A DNA stretch of 64,000 nucleotides from Gordonia mangrovi (GTDB lineage: Bacteria > Actinomycetota > Actinomycetes > Mycobacteriales > Mycobacteriaceae), in contig NZ_CP102850.1 of assembly GCF_024734075.1 (NCBI RefSeq), positions 3,906,001 through 3,970,000 of the forward strand, read 5' to 3'. The first letter of the stretch is position 1. Each line of letters begins with the position of its first letter. The notes beneath the pieces were generated by a model. The model was not told the origin of the DNA. It ran no database searches and saw nothing but the letters and a program-made list of their open reading frames with translations. The position numbers were made by a program, and so were the translations under genes. Below are positions 26,478 to 35,526 of this stretch, piece after piece.

Positions 26478-27434
26478 ATGAGCACCAGTGACGTGAGCCA
26501 GAATACCGACGTGTTCACCGAATACGAATCCGTGCCCAACACCCCGCCGATCCCGCGCACCGCGGTCGTTCCCGCTGCGGGTCTGGGTACGCGTTTTCTG
26601 CCGGCCACCAAGACGGTTCCCAAGGAACTGCTGCCGGTGGTGGACACCCCAGGCATCGAACTCGTTGCCGAGGAGGCGAAATCGGCGGGCGCCGAGCGGC
26701 TCCTGATCGTCACCTCGCCGGGCAAGGACGGCGTGGTCGCGCATTTCGTGGAAGACCTGGTGCTGGAGAACACCCTCGCCACCCGGGGGAAGGCGGCCAT
26801 GCTGGCGAAGGTGCGCAAGGCGCCGTCGCTGCTCGAGGTGGCCTCGGTGGTCCAGGAGAAGCCGCTCGGACTCGGGCACGCGGTCGGTTGCGTCGAGCAG
26901 TATCTCGACGACGACGAGGACGCGATCGCGGTGCTGCTGCCCGATGACCTGGTGCTGCCCGGTGGAGTGCTCGAGGTGATGTCGCGCACCCGGCAGCGCC
27001 GTGGTGGCTCGGTGTTGTGTGCGATCGAGGTGCCCGAGGATCGCATCAGCGCCTACGGCGTCTTCGAGGTGGAGGAATTGCCCGACGCCAACAACCCGAA
27101 CGTCAAGCGACTCAAGGGCATGGTCGAGAAGCCCGCCGCGAAGGATGCGCCGTCGAACCTGGCGGCGGCCGGGCGATACATCCTGGATCGCAAGATCTTC
27201 GACGCGTTGCGTCGCATCGAGCCGGGCGCGGGCGGTGAGTTGCAGCTGACCGACGCGATCGCGTTGCTGATCGCCGAGGGCGAGCCGGTTCACGTCGTGG
27301 TGCATCACGGTACGCGGCATGATCTGGGCAATCCCGGCGGATACCTGAAGGCGGCAGTCGACTTCGCGCTCGACCGCGACGACTACGGGCCCGACCTGCG
27401 CGAGTGGCTCGGTAAGCGCCTCGCCGAGGGCTGA
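26478..27434 (+). CDS. galU: UTP-glucose-1-phosphate uridylyltransferase
   Basis: The 318-residue nucleotidyltransferase has the signature VVPAAGLGTRFLPATKTVPKE (residues about 32-52), then VVQEKPLGLGHAV, LLPDDLVL and MVEKPAAKDAPSNLA. It makes UDP-glucose from UTP and glucose-1-phosphate for trehalose, polysaccharide and glycolipid synthesis. Length and position match Rv0993. Confidence 0.96.
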   Translation: MSTSDVSQNTDVFTEYESVPNTPPIPRTAVVPAAGLGTRFLPATKTVPKELLPVVDTPGIELVAEEAKSAGAERLLIVTSPGKDGVVAHFVEDLVLENTLATRGKAAMLAKVRKAPSLLEVASVVQEKPLGLGHAVGCVEQYLDDDEDAIAVLLPDDLVLPGGVLEVMSRTRQRRGGSVLCAIEVPEDRISAYGVFEVEELPDANNPNVKRLKGMVEKPAAKDAPSNLAAAGRYILDRKIFDALRRIEPGAGGELQLTDAIALLIAEGEPVHVVVHHGTRHDLGNPGGYLKAAVDFALDRDDYGPDLREWLGKRLAEG

Positions 27435-27527
27435 CCGGCGACCTGGCCAGCGCGCCTGCGACACCCGGCGGCCACCTCCGGCTAATGTCTGGTCAAGTCT
27501 GTCAGCCGAGATGGGGCGAGAGGTGAG

Positions 27528-28832
27528 ATGCGTTCGGTCGAAGATCATCTGACCCGGGTGACCGCTGCCGCGGTGGCACCACGGCCGGTGCGTGTCGCGA
27601 TCTCCGAGGCGCAGGGCCTGATGTGCGCCGAGGAGGTCGTCACCGAGCGGCCGATGCCGGGTTTCGACCATGCCGCGATCGACGGATACGCGGTGCGGGC
27701 GGTCGATGTGGACCTGGCCGGCACCATCGCGCCCGACGACGTCGAGGACTTCGACCCGGGTGGCGCCGAATTGGTGGACCTCGAACCCGGCGCGGAGATG
27801 ATCGTGTCGTTGCCGGTGGTCGGTTCGGTGGAACCGGGTGCGCGAACACCCACGCGGTTGCAGCCGCGACAGGCGGTCCGCGTCGAGACCGGAGCGCCGA
27901 TGCCCACGCTGGCCGACGCGGTGGTGCCGCTGAGGTGGACCGACGGTGGCGAGCAGAAGGTCAAGGTCGGCCACGCCGTGGAAAGCGGTGACTATGTGCG
28001 TCGAGTCGGCGACGACGTGCAGCCGGGCGATGTCGCGGTACGCGCGGGTTCCATCATCGGGCCCGCGCAGGTCGGCTTGCTCGCCGCGGTGGGGCAGGCC
28101 CGGGTGATGGTTCATCCGCGGCCGCGACTGTCGGTGATCTCGATCGGCAGCGAACTCGTCGACATAGACCGATCCCCGGGTCCGGGGCAGATCTACGACG
28201 TCAACAGCTATGCGTTGGCAGCTGCCGCACGTGACGCCGGTGCCGATGTCAACCGGGTGGGCATCGCCGAACGCGAGACCTCGCGGATGCGGGAAGTGGT
28301 TGAGGCGCAGCTCATCCGATCCGAGATCGTGGTGATCTGCGGGGCGGTCGGCGGGAGTGCATCGCGGGCCATCGCGGAGGCGCTGAGCGACCTCGGTGAG
28401 CTCGAGATCCTCCGTGTGGCCATGCATCCGGGCTCGGTCCAGGGATTCGGCCGGCTCGGCCGCGACGAGGTACCGACCTTCCTGCTGCCGGCGAACCCGG
28501 TCAGTGCATTGGTGACGTTCGAGGTGATGGTGCGACCGCTGATCCGGATCGCGTTGGGTAAGCGTCAGCCGATGCGCCGGGTCATCACCGCCCGCACCAT
28601 CGGCCCGATCGCCTCCGTCCAGGGCCGCAAAGGCTATCTGCGCGGACAGCTGATGCGCGACGAACGCTCCGGCGAATACCTGGTGCAGGTGATCGGCGCC
28701 TCGCCGACGGGGAGTTCCCACCTGCTCGCCGAACTCGCCGAGGCGAACTGCCTGATCATCGTCGAACCCGACGTGGAGGAGCTGGCCACCGGCGACGAGG
28801 TCGAGGTGGCGTTCCTGGCGCAGCGGGGTTGA
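27528..28832 (+). CDS. glp: Gephyrin-like molybdotransferase Glp (MoeA family)
   Basis: The 434-residue MoeA-family protein has domain signatures MPGFDHAAIDGYAVRA (about 41-56), VRVETGAPMPTLADAVVP and LSVISIGSELVDIDRSPGPGQIYDVNS. The usual GGxSxGDYD molybdate-insertion motif is replaced by CGAVGGSASRAIAEALS, so catalysis is doubtful. In Corynebacterium the Glp protein at this locus binds FtsZ and a membrane receptor, GlpR, in cell division. A GlpR-like gene lies two genes downstream (29655-30998), with rimJ between, supporting that identity over a plain cofactor role. Confidence 0.88.
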   Translation: MRSVEDHLTRVTAAAVAPRPVRVAISEAQGLMCAEEVVTERPMPGFDHAAIDGYAVRAVDVDLAGTIAPDDVEDFDPGGAELVDLEPGAEMIVSLPVVGSVEPGARTPTRLQPRQAVRVETGAPMPTLADAVVPLRWTDGGEQKVKVGHAVESGDYVRRVGDDVQPGDVAVRAGSIIGPAQVGLLAAVGQARVMVHPRPRLSVISIGSELVDIDRSPGPGQIYDVNSYALAAAARDAGADVNRVGIAERETSRMREVVEAQLIRSEIVVICGAVGGSASRAIAEALSDLGELEILRVAMHPGSVQGFGRLGRDEVPTFLLPANPVSALVTFEVMVRPLIRIALGKRQPMRRVITARTIGPIASVQGRKGYLRGQLMRDERSGEYLVQVIGASPTGSSHLLAELAEANCLIIVEPDVEELATGDEVEVAFLAQRG

Positions 28833-28853
28833 CGCGGACATAAACTCACTCTC

Positions 28854-29510
28854 GTGTTGAGGTGGTTGTCGGGGGCGCAGATCAATCCTGGCTGGCCCGC
28901 GACACTGGGTCCCCTGCACACGCAGGCGGGTGCGGTGACGTTGCGCCCGGTCAGGATGCGCGACGCCAAGGCCTGGAGCACCCTGCGCATCCGCAACCAG
29001 AACACGCTGATGCCGTGGGAACCCACCGGGATCGGGTCGTGGGCCGAGCGCCACCAGCCGAGTGCCTGGCCGCCGCTGTACTCGGTGCTCCGGTCGGAGG
29101 CCAAACGCGGGACCGTGCTGCCCTTTGTCATCGAACTCGACGGCGTTTACATCGGTCAGCTCACCATCGGTAACGTGCAGCGCGGAGCAGTGCGCAGCGC
29201 CTGGATCGGCTATTGGATCGACGCGACACACGTGGGTCAGGGAATCGCCACCGCGGCAGTCGCACTCGGCGTGGACCACTGCTTCGGTCAGGTCGGCCTG
29301 CATCGGCTCGACGCCACCGTTCAGCCCGCCAATGTCGCCTCTCAGGCGGTGTTGACCAAGGTCGGGTTCCGCCGCGAGGGACTTCTCGAACGGTATATGG
29401 ACGTCAACAAGCGGTGGCGTGATCACATCCTGTTCGCGCTCACCGTCGAAGAGGTCACCGGCAGTGCCGCAGCGACGCTGGTCCGCGCGGGCCGCGCCTC
29501 CTTCGACTGA
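28854..29510 (+). CDS. rimJ: GNAT acetyltransferase, RimJ type
   Basis: The 218-residue protein starts at GTG 28854, 21 bases after glp. It shows GNAT features: VTLRPVRMRDAKAWSTLR, the acetyl-CoA site IGYWIDATHVGQGIATAAVALG (about 118-140) and HRLDATVQPANVASQAVLTKVGF. Such enzymes acetylate N-termini, classically ribosomal protein S5. The neighbours match Rv0994-Rv0996. Confidence 0.9.
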   Translation: MLRWLSGAQINPGWPATLGPLHTQAGAVTLRPVRMRDAKAWSTLRIRNQNTLMPWEPTGIGSWAERHQPSAWPPLYSVLRSEAKRGTVLPFVIELDGVYIGQLTIGNVQRGAVRSAWIGYWIDATHVGQGIATAAVALGVDHCFGQVGLHRLDATVQPANVASQAVLTKVGFRREGLLERYMDVNKRWRDHILFALTVEEVTGSAAATLVRAGRASFD

Positions 29511-29654
29511 CACCACCCGATCCGGCGGTGCTGAGAACGCCCTGTGAATCCGTGAAAGTGAGCGGGCCTCGGCGCGTCTGCGCTGGGTCGACCGCCCGCG
29601 CACCTAGATTGTGAGGTGGCCTCGTGTAACCAGAGTGAAAGAAGGGAGAGTCGC

Positions 29655-30998
29655 ATGCCGAACTCAGTCTTGTGGGTCTGCCTCGTGGCCGTATGGCTTT
29701 TCGTACTGGTTCCGATGGTCATCAAGGGCCGCCCGCAGATGCGGAAGTCCACGGTGGCAGCCAAGGAGACGCGTCTGCTGCACCGAGGTGGTACGCGTGC
29801 CCGGGGCACTCGGCGGCGTTCCGCCGGCTCCCACCCGCACGATCCGTCCTGGACGTCGCGGCGCGCGAAGTCCGGTGCCGACTCGGCCACCGCAGTTCTC
29901 GACGACGAGGACGACCGCGACGCCGAGGGCGTCGAGGGCGACGCCGAGAACGTCACGGACGCCATCGATTCGGACGCCGCCACCGATGACAACGCGACGC
30001 CGATGCGGCGCGCCATGGATGCCGAGGCCGCGGCGCCGACGGCCGACGACGATGAGATCGACATCGACGCCGACACCGCAACCGCGCATGAGACGAGCGC
30101 CGACGACGACGAGGAGATCACCCTCGATGGCGAGTTCGTCGACGCCGACCGCGACGCGGTCGACGAGGAACTCGAGGACGTCGAGGACGCGGAGATCGCG
30201 TCGGCGGAGGAGATGGCCGCCGAGGAAGCCGCAGCACAGTCTGCCGACGGCGTCGACGACAATCACGGCCACGGCCACCACGACTCCGCGTTCGTGGTCG
30301 ACGACGACGTCGAAGACGCCTACGACGACGCCTACGACGACGACGATGACAACCTCGACGACGAGTACGACGCCGAGGAGGAGTACGACGCCGAGGAGGA
30401 GTACGACACCGACGAGTACGACACCGACGACGAGTACGAGGACGTGTACGACGACCTCGACGAGGACATCGAGCAGGTGTCGGAGGCGCCCGCGGCGGGG
30501 ACTGGGTCTGGTCGTCGGAAGGCCGACCGGCCCGACCCGTCACGGCGACGAAGTGTCTACTCGCCGGACGCCCGCCAGTCCGAACTTCGCTACCGGGAAC
30601 GCCAACGCGTCCTGATCGGGTTGCTCGCACTCCTCGTGATCGCCGGGGCGGTCGGCTTCTTCGTCGGGCTACCAGGCTGGATCGCCACCGGTGTCGTCGG
30701 CGTGATGCTGGTGGCGTATCTCGGCTACCTGCGACGTACTGTCGCGATGGAACAGAAGATCCGGGCTCAGCGCGCGGCGCGGGCGCGTCGGTCCGAACGC
30801 GACCAAGCCCAGCGTCGGCGTCGGGCCGACGCCGCGGCGAGATTCGAGTCCGCTCCACCGCCGCCGCGTTTGCGGCGACCGGGCGGTGCGACCGTGCTCG
30901 AGATCGACGACGAGGACCCGGTGTTCGATCACCTGCCGCCGTTCCAGCGTCGGCGTCTCATGCGAGAGGACGACGGTCTCAGGAGGGTCGCCGGCTGA
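29655..30998 (+). CDS. glpR: Glp receptor-like membrane protein GlpR with long acidic region
   Basis: Start ATG 29655 after GAAGGGAGAG gives 447 residues. An N-terminal helix (VLWVCLVAVWLFVLVPMVI) leads to a basic patch, then about 200 residues that are nearly all Asp, Glu and Ala (about 75-285, with tandem EEYDAEEEYD segments). Two further helices (VLIGLLALLVIAGAVGFFVG and WIATGVVGVMLVAYLGYL) precede a basic tail ending PFQRRRLMRED. This is the layout of the corynebacterial gephyrin-like receptor that ties Glp and FtsZ to the membrane. The last 20 bases overlap the convergent next gene. Confidence 0.85.
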   Translation: MPNSVLWVCLVAVWLFVLVPMVIKGRPQMRKSTVAAKETRLLHRGGTRARGTRRRSAGSHPHDPSWTSRRAKSGADSATAVLDDEDDRDAEGVEGDAENVTDAIDSDAATDDNATPMRRAMDAEAAAPTADDDEIDIDADTATAHETSADDDEEITLDGEFVDADRDAVDEELEDVEDAEIASAEEMAAEEAAAQSADGVDDNHGHGHHDSAFVVDDDVEDAYDDAYDDDDDNLDDEYDAEEEYDAEEEYDTDEYDTDDEYEDVYDDLDEDIEQVSEAPAAGTGSGRRKADRPDPSRRRSVYSPDARQSELRYRERQRVLIGLLALLVIAGAVGFFVGLPGWIATGVVGVMLVAYLGYLRRTVAMEQKIRAQRAARARRSERDQAQRRRRADAAARFESAPPPPRLRRPGGATVLEIDDEDPVFDHLPPFQRRRLMREDDGLRRVAG

Positions 30999-31722
30999 CC
31001 GCCGCGGGGTGATCGGCAATCCACCGCCGGCCCCGCCGAGTGGCCTGCGACAGCGCGAGCCGTTCACCGATGTAGGTCACCGGCGCCCCGACCACCGGGA
31101 TGTAGGCGAGCATGCGCAACGGCAACAGGGGTTGTGGCCGGCGATCGAACTCGTCGGACAATCCACGCATGATCTTGGCGATGTCCCAGATCGCGCCGAT
31201 CAAGGTGGTGCCCTCGCGCTGGTCGGGTTCGAGGTCCTCGGCGTCGCCGTCGACAACCGCCGCCGGCACATCTCGGCCGCACAACACCGACGCCAGCAAC
31301 TGCACCTGATGTCCACGATCGGTCACGCCGTATTCCCGGGCGATCGCAACCAGCACGATGGCCTGATTGGCGAATCCGAGTAGTGAGGCCAACGGGAGTC
31401 GACGGGTCCAGCCGCCGAATACACCGGGGTACGCGACGGCCACGGTGTTGATCGTCCCGATCCGGCTGATCCACCAATCCGCGCGGCTGTTCATCGACCG
31501 CTGAGTCCAGCCCAGCGTGCCGGGCCAGTCGGTGACGTCGAGGCCCTGGGCGAGCAGATGCAGGACCCGCTGGAGCCGCGAATCGGTGTGCTCATCCTCG
31601 TGGAAGGTGTGCCTCTTGAGTCCCAGCGGATCGCGCTGGGCCAACGCCTCGAGGACCGGGTTGATGCCGGCCACGGCCCGATCGAGCACCGCTGCGACCT
31701 GTTCATCGGACATCTTCGCCAT
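30979..31722 (-). CDS. Conserved hypothetical protein, weakly hydrophobic
   Basis: The 247-residue protein is not assigned to a family. It begins with an amphipathic helical region (MSDEQVAAVLDRAVAGINPVLEALAQRD), has hydrophobic stretches in the middle (LPLASLLGFANQAIVLVAIARE, about 106-127) and near the end (LRMLAYIPVVGAPVTYIGE), and a basic C-terminus. It could associate peripherally with the membrane. It is convergent with glpR and overlaps it by 20 bases. The frame has coding-type composition throughout. Confidence 0.75.
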   Translation of the reverse strand: MAKMSDEQVAAVLDRAVAGINPVLEALAQRDPLGLKRHTFHEDEHTDSRLQRVLHLLAQGLDVTDWPGTLGWTQRSMNSRADWWISRIGTINTVAVAYPGVFGGWTRRLPLASLLGFANQAIVLVAIAREYGVTDRGHQVQLLASVLCGRDVPAAVVDGDAEDLEPDQREGTTLIGAIWDIAKIMRGLSDEFDRRPQPLLPLRMLAYIPVVGAPVTYIGERLALSQATRRGRRWIADHPAAVSRRPS

Positions 31723-31779
31723 GCCGCGAGATTATCCCGGTCGGGTTCCGGCAAACCTCTCGTCGCGTTGCGCAGCGGT

Positions 31780-31810
31780 TTGGGTTCATCGGGGTGTGGG
31801 CTGCTAGAGT
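31780..31810 (+). promoter_or_regulatory. Candidate tRNA promoter
   Basis: TTGGGT (31780-31785) and TAGAGT (31805-31810) lie 28 bases upstream of the tRNA gene, with a long 19-base spacer. Weak but correctly placed. Confidence 0.35.
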
Positions 31811-31837
31811 GGCCAACGGCCGGTCACGCGACCGCCC

Positions 31838-31910
31838 GGGGCTATGGCGCAGTTGGTAGCGCGACTCGTTCGCATCGAGTAGGTCAGGGGTTCGATTCCC
31901 CTTAGCTCCA
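31838..31910 (+). tRNA. tRNA-Ala (anticodon CGC)
   Basis: GGGGCTA (31838-31844) pairs with TAGCTCC to close the acceptor stem with one G-T wobble. The D arm (GCGC...GCGC), an anticodon stem ACTCG/CGAGT around loop TTCGCAT, and the T arm AGGGG-TTCGATT-CCCCT follow in order. The anticodon CGC reads GCG alanine codons. Discriminator base A; CCA is not encoded. Confidence 0.96.
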
Positions 31911-31917
31911 CGCCGAC

Positions 31918-31948
31918 AACCCGTCTCGATCGATGATCGGGGCGGGTT
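31918..31948 (+). terminator. Terminator after tRNA-Ala
   Basis: AACCCG...CGGGTT (31918-31923 / 31943-31948) with inner CTCGATC/GATCGGG pairing forms a long hairpin 8 bases after the tRNA. Confidence 0.75.
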
Positions 31949-32076
31949 CTGTCATCGGAGAATCATCCCGCACACGTATCCCGCACATCCGCCCTGGGTA
32001 CGCGCGACGTCGAACCCGACGTATATTCTCGGATGTGTTGGGTGAACAGCGTGCTCCGAGCGGGGAGTGATCCTGG

Positions 32077-33813
32077 ATGTCAGACGGTCGGGGCGATCAC
32101 GCCGATCGGGGTGATGAACAGGCCGGCCGTCGAGCGGCGCATGTGCTTGCGGCCATGCCGCAACCGGTGATCCTCGTCGGGGCGGACGGGCGCGTGGCGA
32201 TGGCGAACCCCGCCGCGCTCCATGTGTTGAATCTACGGTCCGCATCAGTGCCGGGAATTCCGCTGGAGGACGTCGGCATCGACTTCGCCGCCACCGAATC
32301 CTCGCCGATCGCCGTGTGTGCGCGGACCGGCGAGGCATTCGACGATCAGGTCGCGACGATCGTCGCGTCGCAGGGCCGGCGATGGCTGTCGTGCAATGGT
32401 CGCCCCATTGCCGACGACGGCGCGGCCGCGGTGGTGGTCACCATCACCGACATCACCGAACGTCACCGGGAAACCGCGCGACTCGAGTGGGACGCGAACC
32501 GCTTCGAATGGCAGGCGTTTCACGACGACCTGACCGATCTGTTGAACCGGGCGGGCACCCTCACCGCCATCGGTGAGCACCTGCAGAAGCTGTCCGCACC
32601 CGAGGACTGTGTGGCGGTGCACTACGTGGACCTCGACGGTTTCGGCATGATCAATGACGGGCTGGGTCGGGCGGTCGGTGACGACATCCTCACCACGATC
32701 GGCGGCAGGTTGCGCGATGCGCTGGGCCACACCGCCGCCGTCGGTCGGCTCGGTGGCGACGACTTCGTGGTGGTGGAGCTGATCCGCGACGACCTGCGCG
32801 ATCGGCTCGACCATCAGGCGGCTCGCATTCGTGACGCGATCGACCAGCCGATAGCTCTCGACGGCCGCACCGAACGGGTCTCCGCCTCCATCGGGGTGGC
32901 CGTCGCGCGCCACGGTGCGGATCATCCTGCGCCGCTGGACTTGTTGCGCGATGCGGAGATCGCCCTGTATGAGGCCCGGACGAACACGACGGTCCGGCCG
33001 TATGCGTGGTTTCGTCCGCACTACCGGTCGGATCGACTGCGCCGGCAACGCATCGAGTACGAATTGCGGAACTCGGTGAAATCTGACCCCGGCCAGCTGT
33101 ACTTCGACTATCACCCGGTGGTGGATGTCGGACGTGGCCACGAGCGGGTCGCGCTGGAGGCGCTGATGCGTTGGCGGCATCCGAAGTTGGGGCAGGTGTC
33201 GCCTGGCGAGTTCATCACCATCGCCCGGCGTAGCGACTTGATCGAGCAATTGGGGGCACACCTTGTGGACACCACGATGCGTGAGTTCGTCGACAACCAG
33301 GCGACGACGGACGGGCTGGTGCTGAGCCTGAACTTCACGCGCCGTGAACTGGCGGACCGTCACTTCGTGCCCCGTCTGCAATTGGCGCTCGGTGACTCCG
33401 GATTGGTGCCCAGCCGCTTGTGTGTGGAGATATCCGAGCGTGACCTCGCGGCCGGTGACGCCAAGGGCATCAAGGCGACGATGACGTCGATTCGCGACCT
33501 CGGGTGCGAGATAGCGGTCGACGACTTTGGCACGGGCGGAATGGGTTTGAGTGACCTCTACCAAATGCCTATCACCACGGTCAAGACGGCCAAGGCGTTT
33601 GTCGACGAGATGGAGGACGGTGCGGCCGACGAGGCCGACCGCGCCGAACTGATGGTGACGGGCATCGCAAGCGCTGCGCACGCGCTCGGCATCACAGTCG
33701 TCGCCGAAGGTGTGGAGACGTCTCGGCAGGCCGCGGCGATCGAGCGGGCCGGATGCGACTTCGCCCAAGGCTTCTTCTATGCCTTCCCGCAGCGCCTCGT
33801 CGATATCGACTGA
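32077..33813 (+). CDS. PAS-GGDEF-EAL cyclic-di-GMP signalling protein
   Basis: The 578-residue soluble protein has a PAS domain (about 20-125), a GGDEF domain (about 150-300) and an EAL domain (about 325-570). The cyclase signature is GRLGGDDFVVV, a permitted GGDDF variant. The phosphodiesterase keeps ALEALMRW, SLNFT, EISERD, VDDFGTGG, an AEGVET motif and AQGFF, so c-di-GMP hydrolysis is likely; the lysine segment reads TVKTAKAF instead of the usual VKIDR. No membrane segment is present. PAS could sense redox or a ligand. It stands alone behind the tRNA terminator. Confidence 0.9.
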   Translation: MSDGRGDHADRGDEQAGRRAAHVLAAMPQPVILVGADGRVAMANPAALHVLNLRSASVPGIPLEDVGIDFAATESSPIAVCARTGEAFDDQVATIVASQGRRWLSCNGRPIADDGAAAVVVTITDITERHRETARLEWDANRFEWQAFHDDLTDLLNRAGTLTAIGEHLQKLSAPEDCVAVHYVDLDGFGMINDGLGRAVGDDILTTIGGRLRDALGHTAAVGRLGGDDFVVVELIRDDLRDRLDHQAARIRDAIDQPIALDGRTERVSASIGVAVARHGADHPAPLDLLRDAEIALYEARTNTTVRPYAWFRPHYRSDRLRRQRIEYELRNSVKSDPGQLYFDYHPVVDVGRGHERVALEALMRWRHPKLGQVSPGEFITIARRSDLIEQLGAHLVDTTMREFVDNQATTDGLVLSLNFTRRELADRHFVPRLQLALGDSGLVPSRLCVEISERDLAAGDAKGIKATMTSIRDLGCEIAVDDFGTGGMGLSDLYQMPITTVKTAKAFVDEMEDGAADEADRAELMVTGIASAAHALGITVVAEGVETSRQAAAIERAGCDFAQGFFYAFPQRLVDID

Positions 33814-34098
33814 GGCGAGCGTGCCGATTTCCGCGGCGTTCACCTCACGCGGTACGCGGCCCCTGGCCACATGACGGTCATCACGATGATTTGGCCGGGC
33901 TGACCGGCCTCGCGTAGCCTGAAGTCATTGATGCACCCATGGAGGTGCGGTCAACGCGTCGTAGAACGCTTCTTCGACAGGCTGCAAGCGCCTGCTCTTT
34001 GACTTCATACGGCGAACGAACACGCACAGATGCGTCTTCGCCATCCGACCCCGACCTGCGGTCTGACGCTGCTCGGTGTCCACAGAGAAAGACGGACC
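33814..34098. other. 285-bp intergenic region before the helicase gene
   Basis: No confident gene. It contains the short dyad GCACC-CATGGA-GGTGC near 33932-33950 and could include a leader for the helicase mRNA, as is common for cold-induced DEAD-box genes. A 27-codon minus-strand frame ends at 33925 but has no ribosome site. Confidence 0.4.
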
Positions 34099-35490
34099 TT
34101 GTCCACTACCTTCGCTTCCCTCGGCGTACCTGCCGAGATCGTCCGAGTCCTCGCCGCCGAGGGCAAGACCGAACCGTTCCCGATCCAGGCCGAGACCCTC
34201 GGCGACACCCTGGCCGGCAACGATGTGATCGGTTCCGGTAAGACCGGTTCCGGTAAGACCCTCGCCTTCGCCATCCCGATGGTTGCCGGGTTGGCCGAGA
34301 TGGGCGTGACCCGGCGCCCCGGTTCTCCCACCGGCCTGGTGCTGGCGCCCACCCGCGAACTGGCCACCCAGATCGCCGCCGTGCTCACCCCGTTGGCCAA
34401 GGCGCTGAACCTCACCGTGACCACCGTGTTCGGCGGTGTCCGACAGAACCGGCAGGAGGAGGCCTTCCGCCGCGGGGTCGACATCGTGGTCGCCTGCCCG
34501 GGACGACTCGAAGACCTGATGGGCCAGGGCATCGTGCGGCTCGCCGACGTCGAGATCACCGTGCTCGACGAGGCCGATCACATGGCCGATCTCGGCTTCC
34601 TGCCCGGTGTCACGCGCATTCTTGCCGCCACCCCGCGCGACGGGCAGCGCATGCTGTTCACCGCCACGCTCGACAACGGGGTCGACAAGGTGGCCAAGCG
34701 TTTCCTCGACAACCCGACGGTGCACTCCACCGAGAAGACCACGGCTCCGGTCCAGATGACCCACCACGTCTTCGAGGTCGATCCCGGCGCCAAGAACGAT
34801 CTGGTCCGTGAGCTGGCCGCCGGCCGCGGTCGACGGATCCTGTTCACCCGTACCAAGCATCAGGCCAAGAAGCTGGCCAAGAAACTCACCGATGGCGGCA
34901 TCCCGGCCGTCGACCTGCACGGCAACCTCAGCCAGGCTCAACGGGACCGCAACCTCAAGGCGTTCGGCGGCGATGATGTGCGTGTCCTGGTGGCGACCGA
35001 CGTCGCGGCCCGCGGAGTCCACGTCGACGGTGTGGAACTCGTGGTCCACGTGGACCCGCCTGCCGAGCACAAGGCCTATCTGCATCGCTCGGGACGTACC
35101 GCACGCGCGGGCAGCAGCGGTGACGTCGTCACCGTATGCCTGCCGGATCAGCGACGCGACGTCGCGGGTCTGTTGCGCAAGGCGAACATCAAGGTGGCGC
35201 CGACCCGCGTCGTGGCGGCCTCCGCCGAGGTCGACGACCTCGTCGGTCCCCGTGCCGAGTTCGTGGCACCGCAGCCGAAGCCGGCGCAGAACCAGCCGCG
35301 GAGCGGGGCGCCGCGTGGGCAGCGCGGCAACGCCGGTCGCGGTCGCGGCCACGACGCACGTCGTCCGAGTGACGGACAACGGCGTCGTGGCGGCGCCGCG
35401 CGCCGTGGCCGTGGCGCGGCCGGCTCGGGTAGCCGTGTTGCTTCGGGCAACCGCGGCGGCGCCGGAGCGCGACAGACCGCCGGCCGATAG
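34099..35490 (+). CDS. DEAD-box ATP-dependent RNA helicase
   Basis: With start TTG 34099 (reading MSTTFASLGVPAEIV after AGAAAGACGGACC), the protein is 463 residues; an in-frame ATG at 34030 would add 23 unconserved residues. Motifs: Q-motif EPFPIQAETL, motif I GSGKTGSGKT with a duplicated GSGKT, Ia APTRELATQ, II VLDEADHMAD, III FTATLD (TAT for SAT), V DVAARGVHVDG and VI HRSGRTARAG. The C-terminal 90 residues are Arg/Gly-rich and should bind RNA. It remodels structured RNA, perhaps in ribosome assembly or cold adaptation. Confidence 0.93.
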   Translation: MSTTFASLGVPAEIVRVLAAEGKTEPFPIQAETLGDTLAGNDVIGSGKTGSGKTLAFAIPMVAGLAEMGVTRRPGSPTGLVLAPTRELATQIAAVLTPLAKALNLTVTTVFGGVRQNRQEEAFRRGVDIVVACPGRLEDLMGQGIVRLADVEITVLDEADHMADLGFLPGVTRILAATPRDGQRMLFTATLDNGVDKVAKRFLDNPTVHSTEKTTAPVQMTHHVFEVDPGAKNDLVRELAAGRGRRILFTRTKHQAKKLAKKLTDGGIPAVDLHGNLSQAQRDRNLKAFGGDDVRVLVATDVAARGVHVDGVELVVHVDPPAEHKAYLHRSGRTARAGSSGDVVTVCLPDQRRDVAGLLRKANIKVAPTRVVAASAEVDDLVGPRAEFVAPQPKPAQNQPRSGAPRGQRGNAGRGRGHDARRPSDGQRRRGGAARRGRGAAGSGSRVASGNRGGAGARQTAGR

Positions 35491-35526
35491 TCGCGTCGGC
35501 GGCCGGTCCTCGGTGCGGCGTGGCGA

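Noticed and set aside
26436-29603. 1055-codon minus-strand frame
   Set aside because: It runs antisense through galU, glp and rimJ, all of which have full family motifs, and its own sequence is His/Arg/Asp-rich with no domain.
33925-34005. 27-residue minus-strand peptide (MKSKSRRLQPVEEAFYDALT and on)
   Set aside because: It reads like a protein fragment but has no ribosome site and cannot be supported as a gene from this sequence.
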